Positions 1-11,023 are shown, numbered from the stretch's first letter. The stretch is 64,000 nucleotides of DNA from an uncultured Bacteroidota bacterium (GCA_902614065.1 CACMJT010000003.1:113389-177388), one strand, 5' to 3'. Translations and numbers: made by a program. Notes: generated by a model not told the origin, from the sequence alone.

Positions 1-55
1 CTAAGCTTTTAAAATTTATATCCTTCTTTTCATTATTATTAAAATCCTCAATCAT
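1..55 (-). CDS. 5' fragment of a CDS running off the left edge (MIEDFNNNEKKDINFKSL...), product unknown
   Basis: ATG (CAT at 53-55 on +) with an open frame to the window edge, immediately downstream of the 62..871 gene on the same strand. Confidence 0.4.
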   Translation of the reverse strand, partial: MIEDFNNNEKKDINFKSL

Positions 56-61
56 ATAATT

Positions 62-871
62 TTATTCTACTACAATATTAAAAGGATTTAAGATTCCTCT
101 AAACCTAAAAAGATCTGCAGTAATTGAACCAACCCTGAGATTGGCTTTTACTTTTATTGGAATTCTATTTTCATCATTTGTCACCCATAAAGATATACCC
201 TCATTATCTCTGAATACTCTTCCACTCTCCATAAATGGGATGAACTTCATGCATTCAACCAAACCAAATTTTGTTTTCAAAATTTCTTTTCCCAAATATT
301 TCATTTTAAAAGGATAGTTTTCTGCACTGAAAAATATATTTACAAAAATATAATCATTTGGTTTAAGTTTACTTATATCCAAGTGCTTTCTCAGAAAATA
401 AAATGTGGAGACTAAATCTTGAATATTATCTAATAGTTTTATTTCCTTTTCTTTACCATTTAAAATATTTTTGAAATAACCTATATTATTTGTGTGGTCA
501 AATGTCGTTTCAGAATTTCTAATATATCCTCCCTCATATATGTCTCTAATTGATTTTATTGGCCTAACAAAATCTTTTTCGAAATAGCTTTCATATAAAT
601 CTTCGACTTTGAAAAAAAGCCGAGCCATTCCAGTCGTCCTGCCGATTGCAGATGCTTTGTAAATTTTTTTTCCGTTTTGATTTATTTCATTTAAAGAAAG
701 TGACGCATAACTGGTATTAAAAAATCCGTATTTTAATTTGTATTCAAGCATTTCACCATCTGCAAATGAATTATAATTATTGTTATACAATTCTTCCTCT
801 TGAGAATTTACACTTAAGGAAAAAGTAATTAAGAAAATCGCAATTCTAATTATTAATCTAAATTTTTTCAA
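62..871 (-). CDS. DUF3108-like exported protein
   Basis: 269-aa ORF with signal peptide; 'FADGEMLEYKLKYGFFNTSYASLSL' and 'RDIYEGGYIRNSETTFDH' resemble DUF3108 proteins. Confidence 0.7.
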   Translation of the reverse strand: MKKFRLIIRIAIFLITFSLSVNSQEEELYNNNYNSFADGEMLEYKLKYGFFNTSYASLSLNEINQNGKKIYKASAIGRTTGMARLFFKVEDLYESYFEKDFVRPIKSIRDIYEGGYIRNSETTFDHTNNIGYFKNILNGKEKEIKLLDNIQDLVSTFYFLRKHLDISKLKPNDYIFVNIFFSAENYPFKMKYLGKEILKTKFGLVECMKFIPFMESGRVFRDNEGISLWVTNDENRIPIKVKANLRVGSITADLFRFRGILNPFNIVVE

Positions 872-2672
872 AGGCTTCTAAAATTTTTTTTGCTTTGTCA
901 CTCCCAATTTCTCCTTTAATTTCCTCAAATGAAAGTTTTTTTATAATTGCTAGTGACTTATACTTTTTCAGTAATTTATTCTTAGTTTTTTCACCAACTC
1001 CGTCAATATTGTCAAAAATTGAAGTCATAGCATTCTTTACTCTTTTGCTTTTATGAAACTCAATTCCAAACCTATGAGCTTCATTTCTTAAATTTTGAAT
1101 AATTTTTAATGACTCAGATTTTTTATTTAAGTAGAGAGGAATTGAATCACCTGGAAAATAAATTTCTTCAAGCCTTTTTGCAATTCCAATAATTGTTACT
1201 TTGCTTTCAATATTCAATTTTTTTAAACTCTTTACAGCTGAACTTAGTTGACCTTTACCTCCATCAATTACAATCAATTGTGGTAAAGCTTTCTTTTCGT
1301 CAATTAGTCTTCTATATCTTCTAAAAACAACTTCCTCCATAGAGGCAAAATCATTTGGCCCGCTAACTGACTTAATGTTGTATTTCCTATAATTAGATTT
1401 GGATGCTTTTGCGTTCATAAAAACAACACATGCGGCAACGGTATTAGTTCCTTGAATATTCGATATATCAAAGCACTCAATGTGAGAGGGTATATCATCC
1501 ATTTTTAAATCAATTTTTAGTTGATTCAAAATCCTATTTGAATGTTTTTCTGGATCCAATATTTGGATTTGTTTTAGTCTCTCAATTCTAAATGATTTCG
1601 CATTTTTTATTGATAAATCCAATAATTTTTTTTTGTCACCTAGCCTTGGAATTATGAACTTTGTATTTATCTTGTTTGATAAATTATAATTGGATATAAT
1701 GGTGTTAGAATTTGATTCAAATTTTTCTCTTGAATCAATGATTACCAAACTTAAAATATCACTTTCTTCTTCATCTAGTTTTTTCTTTATCTCTTTATTT
1801 TGGAATCTTACTACTCTACCGTGAGCTATTTGAAGATAATTAGTGTACGCATACTCGGAATCTGATATAATACTAAAAACATCAATATTATTTAGTTTGT
1901 TGCTTACAACAGTGGATTTAGATTGATAATTTTCAAGTAAAAGTAAATTTTCTTTAATCTTTTGTGCATCTTCATATTCAAGATTTTTAGAAAATTGTAA
2001 CATACTTTCTTTAAGTAGGCTTTTAACATCTTTTAAGTTGCCTTTTAAAATTTTCTTTACTGATGAAATATTTTCATTGTAAGCTTCTTCTGATAGAGAA
2101 TCTCTCCCTTTTTCATGAGAGAAATTTAGAATTATTGATTGCCCCTTTTTTTTATATATGTTTAGATATAATGGCAAATTAATTTTTTTAAGCTTACTTG
2201 GACTGTAGTTATAATTACTTGATCTAATGGGATATAAATTATTAATCAAGTTTAATAGAATGTATGCATATTTTACGTTTGTATATGGGCCAAAATATTT
2301 AGAGCCGTCCTTAATTATTTTCCTTGTTAAATAGACACGTGGGAACCTTTCGTTTTTAACACAAATCCATGGATAAGTTTTATCATCTCTTAGAAGAATA
2401 TTGTATTTAGGCTGATTTTTTTTAATTAAAGAATTTTCTAGAAGAAGGGCATCTGACTCTGAATAAACCACAGCGTGTTCTATTTTGTAAATATTCTTGA
2501 CAAGGTTCATTGTCTTTCTAGACTTGATGTTTTTTTGAAAATATGAGGCAACTCTTTTCTTTAAATTTTTTGCTTTGCCTACATATATTATTATATTTTC
2601 TTTATTGAAAAATTGGTAGACACCTGGCTCTTCGGGAATGGTTTTATACATTATTTTACCATCAACAGCCAT
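858..2672 (-). CDS. uvrC: Excinuclease ABC subunit UvrC
   Basis: GIY-YIG N-terminus (PEEPGVYQFFNKENIIIYVGKAKNLKKRVASYF), UvrC RNase H-like core (ECFDISNIQGTNTVAACVVF, VIDGGKGQLSSA), C-terminal HhH. Start may be the internal ATG at about 2651. Confidence 0.97.
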   Translation of the reverse strand: MAVDGKIMYKTIPEEPGVYQFFNKENIIIYVGKAKNLKKRVASYFQKNIKSRKTMNLVKNIYKIEHAVVYSESDALLLENSLIKKNQPKYNILLRDDKTYPWICVKNERFPRVYLTRKIIKDGSKYFGPYTNVKYAYILLNLINNLYPIRSSNYNYSPSKLKKINLPLYLNIYKKKGQSIILNFSHEKGRDSLSEEAYNENISSVKKILKGNLKDVKSLLKESMLQFSKNLEYEDAQKIKENLLLLENYQSKSTVVSNKLNNIDVFSIISDSEYAYTNYLQIAHGRVVRFQNKEIKKKLDEEESDILSLVIIDSREKFESNSNTIISNYNLSNKINTKFIIPRLGDKKKLLDLSIKNAKSFRIERLKQIQILDPEKHSNRILNQLKIDLKMDDIPSHIECFDISNIQGTNTVAACVVFMNAKASKSNYRKYNIKSVSGPNDFASMEEVVFRRYRRLIDEKKALPQLIVIDGGKGQLSSAVKSLKKLNIESKVTIIGIAKRLEEIYFPGDSIPLYLNKKSESLKIIQNLRNEAHRFGIEFHKSKRVKNAMTSIFDNIDGVGEKTKNKLLKKYKSLAIIKKLSFEEIKGEIGSDKAKKILEAFEKI

Positions 2673-2712
2673 TGGACTAAAATAATTATTTTATTTGTTA
2701 CATATTTTGAAA

Positions 2713-3276
2713 ATGAAAAAAAATCAGGCAAGAAAAAAATATAAAGCTTTTAGAAATAAATTGAGTAATCTGAAGATAAAAAAATTAAGTAATCAAATCT
2801 TTCAACAAAGCTTAAAATTAAAAATTTGGAACAAAGATACATACATGCTGTATAGACCAATAAAAGCAAAAAAAGAAGTTGATCTTTCTGGTTTTTTTGA
2901 AATTTTAAATTCAGATTCAAAAAATATTTTGTACCCTAAAATCAATTTTAAAAAAAATATCATAAATGCCTTTTTGTTCACAAACAAAACAAAATTTGAA
3001 ATAAATAAATTTGGCATTGAGGAACCATGTGGTAATATAATTTTTGAACCAAAAATGATTGAGGTGGTTTTTGTACCGCTACTTTCATTTGACATTGAAG
3101 GTAATAGGGTTGGTTATGGAGCAGGATTTTACGACAAGTTTTTAAAAGAATGTGATGACAACATATTGAAGATAGGCTTGTCTTTTTTTGAACCAGAGAC
3201 TAGGGTTGAAGATACAAACGCGAGTGATATCAAGTTAGACTATTGTATCACACCGCAAAAAGTTTTTAGTTTTTAG
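2713..3276 (+). CDS. 5-formyltetrahydrofolate cyclo-ligase family protein
   Basis: 'VVFVPLLSFDIEGNRVGYGAGFYDKFL' is the family signature; start moved to the ATG at 2713 (MKKNQARKKYK). Confidence 0.9.
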   Translation: MKKNQARKKYKAFRNKLSNLKIKKLSNQIFQQSLKLKIWNKDTYMLYRPIKAKKEVDLSGFFEILNSDSKNILYPKINFKKNIINAFLFTNKTKFEINKFGIEEPCGNIIFEPKMIEVVFVPLLSFDIEGNRVGYGAGFYDKFLKECDDNILKIGLSFFEPETRVEDTNASDIKLDYCITPQKVFSF

Positions 3277-3907
3277 AAAAAAAGGTTTTATAATTTATAA
3301 TTATTAAGAATATTGCAATTGAAATTGATGCATCTGCAATATTAAATACTGGTTCAAAAAATACAAAATCCTCACCACCAACAAAAGGCAACCAACTAGG
3401 CCAAGTCCAATTAAACATTGGGAATTGAAACATATCAACAACGCTCCCATGAAATAAACTTTCATACCCATCCCCAATAGAAAATGTAGCTACTTTAAAA
3501 TAACTATCTGTGAAGAAATATCCGTAAAAAACAGAATCAATTGCATTACCAATTGCTCCAGCTAGGATCAGGGATAATACAATTGAATTAATATTTTTTA
3601 AACCACTTTTTATAGACTCCTTAAGCCAAAAGAAAATAAAACCTATTGCAACAATTCTAAACAATGTCAAAATTAGTTTTGCTGATCTTTCATCAATAAA
3701 GGGCAAGAAATCATTAATAGATGCCCCCCATGCCATACCTTTATTTTCAACAAATAATAATTTAAACCAGTTGTAATCAAATATAATTTGATCACTGTAA
3801 ATGGTCAGAGGAAAGTTCAGTTTTATATAGACTTTCAAAAACTGATCAAGAACTAAAATCGCAATAATTATAAATATGCAGTGATGAAACTCAAGCTTTT
3901 TTTTCAT
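3266..3907 (-). CDS. lspA: Signal peptidase II (lipoprotein)
   Basis: Multi-TM; 'NKGMAWG', 'AGAIGNAIDSVFYG', 'GSVVDMFQF', 'FNIADASISI' are the LspA catalytic regions. Confidence 0.93.
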   Translation of the reverse strand: MKKKLEFHHCIFIIIAILVLDQFLKVYIKLNFPLTIYSDQIIFDYNWFKLLFVENKGMAWGASINDFLPFIDERSAKLILTLFRIVAIGFIFFWLKESIKSGLKNINSIVLSLILAGAIGNAIDSVFYGYFFTDSYFKVATFSIGDGYESLFHGSVVDMFQFPMFNWTWPSWLPFVGGEDFVFFEPVFNIADASISIAIFLIIINYKTFFSKN

Positions 3908-4682
3908 TAGTACTCTCAAAAATATGATTTGCGGAATTTGTTATAAATCCATTAAAACCATTGTATCTATATGCAAATTCATAATAACATCCCGGTATTT
4001 CAAAATCACCATCTGAAAACCTAACAAGAATATTTTTTGCCATTATTGAAGATTGTTCCAAACCAACTTTTGATGAGCCTTTTATTTCACCACCAGAGGA
4101 ATTTATTTCAAAACCATTTTGTTTTAAAAAAAGATTTATCTGCTCAAGATTTTTGAAAAAAGTACAATCAGTTACGCTGACAGTAAAATGGTTTGTAACA
4201 TAACCATGTGATAGTACCCAAGCAGCATAATCAGATTCTTCTTGAACTTTTTTATAATCTAAGTATGATATTTTTTCCCAAGGAGTGCCATTTGTTAAGA
4301 ACAAAGGATTATTAAATTTTGTTTCATCAATACCATCTAGAATTCCATTAATTTCATTTTGAAATTCAGTTGAGAAGTCTTGAATTCTCAATTCACTGAT
4401 GAATATTCTTGGAAGTTTATTATTAGGATGAACATAGTATGAAGCATCAAGTTTTTTTTGCTCAAAATGCAAGTCCTCAACAAAATTATATCCTGAATTG
4501 ATAAAAAATTCAGCCAGCTTATTTTTGTTTACTTTTTTGTGGTTGAAGGTTCTAAGAGCAATGTGGTCATTAATGATTTTGGAACTTTCTTTTGATTCTA
4601 TTAAATCAAGGACTTCCTTGATATGTGGATTTAAACTTGTATATGTTTCCCACATATGATTTAGAAGTACTTCAATTTTCAT
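3891..4682 (-). CDS. DUF1338 family protein (2-oxoadipate dioxygenase/decarboxylase-like)
   Basis: 'DHIALRTFNHKK', 'ASYYVHPNNKLPRIFISELR', 'HGYVTNHFTVSV' resemble the DUF1338/HglS family. Confidence 0.75.
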   Translation of the reverse strand: MKIEVLLNHMWETYTSLNPHIKEVLDLIESKESSKIINDHIALRTFNHKKVNKNKLAEFFINSGYNFVEDLHFEQKKLDASYYVHPNNKLPRIFISELRIQDFSTEFQNEINGILDGIDETKFNNPLFLTNGTPWEKISYLDYKKVQEESDYAAWVLSHGYVTNHFTVSVTDCTFFKNLEQINLFLKQNGFEINSSGGEIKGSSKVGLEQSSIMAKNILVRFSDGDFEIPGCYYEFAYRYNGFNGFITNSANHIFESTNEKKA

Positions 4683-4687
4683 AAAAA

Positions 4688-5074
4688 TTAGGACATTTTA
4701 TTTTTTGCCTCGATACTTAATGTTGCATGTGGAACAAGTTCGAGCCTTTTTTTCGTAATCAATTTTCCGGTAACTCTACATATTCCATATGTTTTATTTT
4801 CAATTCTAATTAAGGCATTTTTGAGATCTCTTATAAACTTTTCTTGCCTAATTGCTAGTTGTGTATTTGCTTCTTTTGACATAGTTTGTGAGCCTTCTTC
4901 AAATGCTTTAAAGGTAGGAGAAGTGTCCTCAGTTCCATTGTTACCATCGTTCATGTAAGCACTTTTAATGAGCTCAAGATCATGTTGAGCTTTACTAATT
5001 TTTTCTTCAATAATTTTTTTGAATTTTGCAAGATCTTTATCAGAATATCTTACAACAATATTATCCTTATCCAT
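4688..5074 (-). CDS. TraR/DksA-family protein
   Basis: 128 aa; 'RIENKTYGICRVTGKLITKKRLELVPHATLSIEAK' C-terminal DksA-like segment. Confidence 0.85.
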   Translation of the reverse strand: MDKDNIVVRYSDKDLAKFKKIIEEKISKAQHDLELIKSAYMNDGNNGTEDTSPTFKAFEEGSQTMSKEANTQLAIRQEKFIRDLKNALIRIENKTYGICRVTGKLITKKRLELVPHATLSIEAKNKMS

Positions 5075-5076
5075 AA

Positions 5077-8000
5077 TTAACTTATTTTCTTTATTTCTAA
5101 TTCTAATTTTATATTATCAAACTCAAACTCTTTTGGTAAATCCAATTTATTTACAAAATTTACTTCAGCAGCTAGAGTCTCATTTTTGACATAGTCTAAA
5201 TTATCCTCTAGAGCTTTTTCAATCAAATTATTATTGACAATATTAATAATAATTTTATCACTAACATTAAAGTTTGAATCTTTTCTTAAGTTCTGAATTT
5301 TATTAACAATTTCTCTACTAATACCTTCATTTTTAAGCTTGTCGTTAATGTTGACATCCAGCGCAATCGTGTAGCCATTTTCAGACCCAACTTGCCATCC
5401 TTCAATATCTTCATAGAACACTTCGATGTCTACCAATGATAGATCAAATGAAAAATTGTCTAATTTAAATTGGAGGGTCTCACCAATTTCTAATAAATGA
5501 ATTTGTTCACCACTCAAATGAAAAATTGTCTTTGAAACAGTTTGTATATTTTTTCCAAATTTTGGACCCAAAGATTTAAAATTAGGTTTTGCTTTCTTGA
5601 CTAGAATTTCAGATGAGTCGCTAATTAATTCAACCTTTTTTACATTAATTTCGGATTTAATAAAGTCCTCAATTTCTAAAATTTCGCTCTTTTCACCTGA
5701 GTTTCTAAATGGAATTAAAACTTTATTTAGAGGCTGTCTAACCTTAATTTTCTCTCTTTTTCTAATTGAGAGAGCAATTGAACAAATAATCTGAGATTTT
5801 TTTATTTTCTTTTCAAGCTCAGAGTCAATATTGTGAATATCAACTTTTGGAAAGTTCGCCAAATGAACAGAGTTGTCATCATTAGTTAAATCTTGAAAAA
5901 GTTGGTCCATGTAAAAAGGACTTATTGGTGACGAAATAATAGCAATCTTTGTTAAACACTCATGTAGTGTTTGGAAGGCAGATATTTTTTCATCGTTATA
6001 TTCACCTTTCCAAAAAACTCTTCTTGATAATCTTACATACCAATTACTTAGGTCGTCTTGGACAAATTGAGAAATCAATCTTGACGATTTTGTTGGATCA
6101 TAGTCTGCATATGCAGATTCAACTTTTTGAATTAATGAGTTTAAACCTGAAATGATCCAGCGGTCCAGTTCTCTTCTTGACTCATAAGGAATCATAACTT
6201 CATTTTTGTCGTATCCATCAATGTTTGAGTACAAACTAAAAAAAGCGTAGATATTGTAAAGTGTACCAAAGAATTTTCTTCTAACTTCATCAATGCCATT
6301 CAAATCGAACTTTAAATTTTCCCACGGGTTTGAATTTGAAATCATGTACCATCTTGTTGCATCAGGTCCAAATTTTTCCAAGGTTTCAAAAGGATCCACT
6401 GCGTTACCAAGTCTCTTAGACATTTTTTGCCCGTTCTTGTCCAAAACCAATCCATTTGATATAACATTTTTGTATGAAATTGAATTAAATATCATTGTGC
6501 TAATTACATGCAAAGTGTAAAACCACCCTCTCGTTTGATCTACACCCTCTGCAATATAATCAGCTGGAAAATGTGATTTTGAGTCAATCATTTCTTTATT
6601 TTCAAATGGATAATGCCATTGGGCATATGGCATTGATCCAGAGTCAAACCATACATCAATTAGGTCTGCTTCTCTATACAGGGGGTTACCACTTTTTGAA
6701 ACCAAAATAATTTCATCTACAATATGCTTGTGAAGATCAATTTTTTCATAGTTGGATTCGGAGAAATCATCCACAACAAACTTAGAAAAAGGGTTTTTCT
6801 TCATAAACCCCGATTGTATTGATTTTTCAATTTCAGTATAAAGTTCTTTAACAGAACCGATAACTAATATTTCTTTACCATCCTCTGAGCACCAAATTGG
6901 TAGAGGAATTCCCCAATATCTAGATCTTGATAAATTCCAATCATTTGCATTTTCAAGCCAATTTCCAAATCTTCCAGTTCCAGTGGACTTTGGTTTCCAA
7001 TTGATTTTTTTATTATACTGAATTAAATCACTTTTTCTTTTTGTTACTGCAACAAACCAAGAATTTAGTGGATAGTAAAGAATTGGCTTGTCAGTTCTCC
7101 AACAATTTGGATAACTGTGTGTATATTTTTCAACTCTGAACGCTTTATTCTCTTCTTTTAATTTTATTGCAATTTCAACATCAACTGATTTTTCTGGTAC
7201 ATCTTTTCCATTGTAATATTGATTCTTGACATATTTTCCAGAAATTGACCCCAAACCATCTATAAATTTTCCTTGTAAGTCAACAAGCGGGGACAAATCA
7301 CCATCTTTATTTAATATAAGCATTGGTGGGACCTCAGGTTTTGCATTTTGTGCAGCTATCATATCATCTGCACCAAATGTTGGTGCTGTATGCACAATTC
7401 CAGTTCCATCATCAGTTGTTACAAAATCTCCAGATATTACGCGAAACGCATTCTCAGGATTTTGACTGGGTAAGGGTGAGTCTGTCCATAGTTTCTCATA
7501 TTTGATATTTATCAAATCACGTCCTTTAAAATGTTCACAAATTAAAAATGGAATATCATTGTTTTTTGAAAAAATCAGTTCCTTAGTTTGCTTAACTTCT
7601 CTATAATTATTCTTTAAAACTTTTTCAATCAAATTTTTTGCTAAAACGACATTTATTGCCATTTCTGTATACTGATTAAAGGTTTTGATAATTACATAAT
7701 CAATATTAGCTCCAACCGTTAGAGCTGTATTCGACGGAAGGGTCCATGGCGTAGTTGTCCACGCTAGAATATGTACAGAACCGTATTTTTTTAAAAATTC
7801 TGGCAATGATTTTTCTAAGCATTTAAACTGAGCAGTTACAGTAGTATCAGTTATGTCCTGATAAGTTCCGGGTTGATTAAGTTCATGAGAGCTTAATCCT
7901 GTTCCAGCTTTTGGTGAGTATGGTTGTATGCTATAACCTTTGTATATCAGTCCCTTTTCATGAAGCTCTTTTAAAAGCCACCAAACAGACTCAATATATT

Positions 8001-8460
8001 TTGATTTGTACGTAACATATGGGTTTTCCATATCAACCCAGTAACCGATTTTTCTTGTCAAATCATTCCATATGTTGGTATATTTCATCACAGCATCTTT
8101 ACAACTTTTATTGTAGTCTTCGATACTAATTTTAGTACCAATATCTTCTTTGCTTATACCCAGCTGTTTCTCAACACCCAGTTCAATAGGAAGCCCATGG
8201 GTATCCCAACCTGCTTTTCTTTCAACTTTGAACCCTTTTAAAGTCTTATATCGACAAAAAATATCTTTTAAAGCACGGGCCATGACATGATGAATTCCAG
8301 GCTTACCGTTTGCGGATGGAGGGCCCTCGAAGAATACAAAACGCTTTGAATCATTTCTTGATGATATACTTTTTTCGAAGGTTTTATCTTTATCCCAAAA
8401 TCTTAAAACATCATCTGAGATTTGAATTAAATCTAAACTTTTATATTCTTTAAATGACAT
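5077..8460 (-). CDS. ileS: Isoleucyl-tRNA synthetase
   Basis: 1127 aa; 'GPPSANGKPGIHHVMARALKD' (HIGH region), 'KMSKRLGNAVDP' (KMSKS), 'AGWDTHGLPIELGVEKQLG'. Confidence 0.98.
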   Translation of the reverse strand: MSFKEYKSLDLIQISDDVLRFWDKDKTFEKSISSRNDSKRFVFFEGPPSANGKPGIHHVMARALKDIFCRYKTLKGFKVERKAGWDTHGLPIELGVEKQLGISKEDIGTKISIEDYNKSCKDAVMKYTNIWNDLTRKIGYWVDMENPYVTYKSKYIESVWWLLKELHEKGLIYKGYSIQPYSPKAGTGLSSHELNQPGTYQDITDTTVTAQFKCLEKSLPEFLKKYGSVHILAWTTTPWTLPSNTALTVGANIDYVIIKTFNQYTEMAINVVLAKNLIEKVLKNNYREVKQTKELIFSKNNDIPFLICEHFKGRDLINIKYEKLWTDSPLPSQNPENAFRVISGDFVTTDDGTGIVHTAPTFGADDMIAAQNAKPEVPPMLILNKDGDLSPLVDLQGKFIDGLGSISGKYVKNQYYNGKDVPEKSVDVEIAIKLKEENKAFRVEKYTHSYPNCWRTDKPILYYPLNSWFVAVTKRKSDLIQYNKKINWKPKSTGTGRFGNWLENANDWNLSRSRYWGIPLPIWCSEDGKEILVIGSVKELYTEIEKSIQSGFMKKNPFSKFVVDDFSESNYEKIDLHKHIVDEIILVSKSGNPLYREADLIDVWFDSGSMPYAQWHYPFENKEMIDSKSHFPADYIAEGVDQTRGWFYTLHVISTMIFNSISYKNVISNGLVLDKNGQKMSKRLGNAVDPFETLEKFGPDATRWYMISNSNPWENLKFDLNGIDEVRRKFFGTLYNIYAFFSLYSNIDGYDKNEVMIPYESRRELDRWIISGLNSLIQKVESAYADYDPTKSSRLISQFVQDDLSNWYVRLSRRVFWKGEYNDEKISAFQTLHECLTKIAIISSPISPFYMDQLFQDLTNDDNSVHLANFPKVDIHNIDSELEKKIKKSQIICSIALSIRKREKIKVRQPLNKVLIPFRNSGEKSEILEIEDFIKSEINVKKVELISDSSEILVKKAKPNFKSLGPKFGKNIQTVSKTIFHLSGEQIHLLEIGETLQFKLDNFSFDLSLVDIEVFYEDIEGWQVGSENGYTIALDVNINDKLKNEGISREIVNKIQNLRKDSNFNVSDKIIINIVNNNLIEKALEDNLDYVKNETLAAEVNFVNKLDLPKEFEFDNIKLELEIKKIS

Positions 8461-8515
8461 TTTCTAAAAAAAGCGAATGTAATTAATTTAGCTTAAAGTT
8501 AAGATTAATTAGTGC

Positions 8516-11023
8516 TTAATTAAAAAAAGCAGAAATATTAAAATTTCTACCAGGCGAACTAATGCCCGAAGCGAATTGTTTATAGTGTATATCAAATACA
8601 TTTTCAATTGAAAAATTTAGATCAATTAGCCTTTTGAAAATTTTTACTTTATGAACAGATGTTAAATTAAAAATAGCCCATTTTGGCATTCCTAAATATT
8701 CAAAATCGCCACTATCATTAATAAAATAAGGTGTTTCATCCAATCCATCCTCACCACCTAAACTATAACTTTTGGCTTTTTTGTTCTTTGAAAACTTATA
8801 TGCTAAAACTAATTGATTGTCAGAATATTTCCACTTTAATTTAAAATCTCCGAAAAGAGGAGGAATTGATGGCATGGGGCTTCCCGAACTTAGTTTTGTC
8901 CCCTTTGTGTATGTTATATTACCATCAAGATGGATATTTTTAAAAACATTTAAATCAATATTATAGTTGAAACCATAAACTTTTGACTGACCTAGGTTAT
9001 AATTAGCCATCGTAAAAACTTCCTCATTTTGGTAAATAATTGTTGCTGTATTAGGTGTTGTTTCGTCTATACTATCATAGAAAAAATCTCTTCCTATTGT
9101 TCCATCTAAAATTGTATAATAAATATTTAATGATGAATTAAAATTATTTGAGTAATTGCTCCAACCAAGATCTATCGTATAGGCTTTTTCAGGCTTTATT
9201 TCTGTATTTGGAATTAGTAAAATACCGGCATTTTCTCGAATCTTACTTATATCATCAATATTTGGTGATCTATAACCGCTTGATAAATTAATCGAAACTT
9301 TATTATTCTTCAATATTCTCGTAACATAACCAAAGCTACCAGTCAGTGATAAGTTTCTCAAATTCAACCTTTCGAATTGATTTAAAAAAATCACATTAAT
9401 ATCGTTATTCAAAAATTCTTCTGAATTAAAATCCCACCCAAGCTTGACACTATTATTTGACAGCCTCAATCCAAAATTTAAGTTTGAATAATTATTAATT
9501 TTTTTTAAATATTTAAAATAACCCGCAAGTGATGAGTGAGTTGCTTGATCATTAGGATATCGCGTAAGCGACTTAAATTCACTTAAATACAGACTCGGGT
9601 TTGAGGTGTCAATTCTATTTGAAACAGATCTAGAGTATAGATTGTTGTGAGTGTATTCAAAGCCATATAATAACTCTGAGTCATTTATTATAGTTTTAGA
9701 AAAGTCACCATTTATAGAGTAAACATCTAGTTTTTCCGTTTGATTGTGTAAAATTTCTGAACCAAATTTTCTTTTATGCCTGGATTCTCCAATAGATTGG
9801 TAAGAAAAAATAAACCTCCCATTGTCAAAAAGTTTTGATGGACTTAAGTTTAAAATAGAGGATAACATAGTTCTTTTTTGAGGTCCATAATACCACTCAG
9901 CAAATTTTAAATCGGAGTTAGAGTCTAATTCTGATAATTTATCAAATCTGTTAATTTTTGAGGACCTAGAGACTTGAAAATTTAGAATCAAATTGGAGTC
10001 ATTCTTAAGCTTTAAATTAACTTTTGTTATAAAATCTTTCTGATCATAAGCGGTATTTCTTTGAACATTAGGGTCACTATTGACAGATGGACTTAAAAAA
10101 AAGTTATCTCTGTTATTTTCTGAAAAATGGTTAACTAATCCCCAATCCTCAAATCCATGTTTTCTATTTTTACCCATAATTATATCACCATAGTCTGAAA
10201 TTGACAGACTTGAAAATAACGCCCAATTTTTATTAGTAGTAGTAAGTTGGTAGTTTCTTGTTTTTGATTTATTTGTAAGATTATACGAACGCTTCTTTTT
10301 AAAATCAATTTCTTTTTCAACAGAAAATTCAGGAATTTTTGTAAAGTAATGCACTACGCCTCCTATAGCGTCAGATCCATAGCTTACTGATGAAGGTCCA
10401 TACAAAACCTCAATTCTTTCTAAGTAATTTGGATCAACAGTTATGGAGTTTTGTAAATGACCTGAACGGTATATTGTATTATTCATCCTAACTCCATCAA
10501 TTACTAACAATACTCTATTCGCTTCAAAACCCCTGATCACTGGGCTACCTCCACCAGATTGTGATTTTTGAACATGTATTCCACCCGCTTCATATAGAAT
10601 TTCAGCACCAGTTTTATCTACATTGGATAAAAGGTCATCGGGGCTTATTAATGTCACTTTTCTAGAAATATATTTTAAGTTTTGCTTATTTCTACCAACA
10701 GATAAAACCACTTCATCAAGCCCCATCATCGATGAATTTAGATAAATAATATTTTTGTCTTTTATATCCTTAAAAAGAACGGAATTTGATTCATATGAAA
10801 TGTGTGAGAAAAAAATCGAATCGTTAACTTTAAAAATATCCAAATCAAACTTACCCCTATTATCAGTCAGGATTGATTCTGTTTGATTTTTGTTAAAAAC
10901 CAATACTGAAGGAATTGGTTCTCCACTTGAACCATCTAATACAGAAATTTCGGTCTGGGAATAATTGAAGTTTATAATTGTAAAGCTTACTAGGAATAGT
11001 AATATTTTATGAAAATAATCCAT
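8516..11023 (-). CDS. TonB-dependent outer-membrane receptor, substrate unknown
   Basis: Signal peptide, carboxypeptidase-like N-terminal domain, plug domain ('GGGSPVIRGFEANRVLLVIDGVRMNN'), terminal aromatic residue in a beta-barrel. Confidence 0.92.
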   Translation of the reverse strand: MDYFHKILLFLVSFTIINFNYSQTEISVLDGSSGEPIPSVLVFNKNQTESILTDNRGKFDLDIFKVNDSIFFSHISYESNSVLFKDIKDKNIIYLNSSMMGLDEVVLSVGRNKQNLKYISRKVTLISPDDLLSNVDKTGAEILYEAGGIHVQKSQSGGGSPVIRGFEANRVLLVIDGVRMNNTIYRSGHLQNSITVDPNYLERIEVLYGPSSVSYGSDAIGGVVHYFTKIPEFSVEKEIDFKKKRSYNLTNKSKTRNYQLTTTNKNWALFSSLSISDYGDIIMGKNRKHGFEDWGLVNHFSENNRDNFFLSPSVNSDPNVQRNTAYDQKDFITKVNLKLKNDSNLILNFQVSRSSKINRFDKLSELDSNSDLKFAEWYYGPQKRTMLSSILNLSPSKLFDNGRFIFSYQSIGESRHKRKFGSEILHNQTEKLDVYSINGDFSKTIINDSELLYGFEYTHNNLYSRSVSNRIDTSNPSLYLSEFKSLTRYPNDQATHSSLAGYFKYLKKINNYSNLNFGLRLSNNSVKLGWDFNSEEFLNNDINVIFLNQFERLNLRNLSLTGSFGYVTRILKNNKVSINLSSGYRSPNIDDISKIRENAGILLIPNTEIKPEKAYTIDLGWSNYSNNFNSSLNIYYTILDGTIGRDFFYDSIDETTPNTATIIYQNEEVFTMANYNLGQSKVYGFNYNIDLNVFKNIHLDGNITYTKGTKLSSGSPMPSIPPLFGDFKLKWKYSDNQLVLAYKFSKNKKAKSYSLGGEDGLDETPYFINDSGDFEYLGMPKWAIFNLTSVHKVKIFKRLIDLNFSIENVFDIHYKQFASGISSPGRNFNISAFFN

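Noticed and set aside
2802-3095. 97-aa minus-strand ORF
   Set aside because: Fully antisense to the formyltetrahydrofolate cyclo-ligase gene; composition typical of a shadow frame.
8461-8515. TTAAC/TTAAT run upstream of ileS as a further Pho box
   Set aside because: The repeats are not in 11-bp register.
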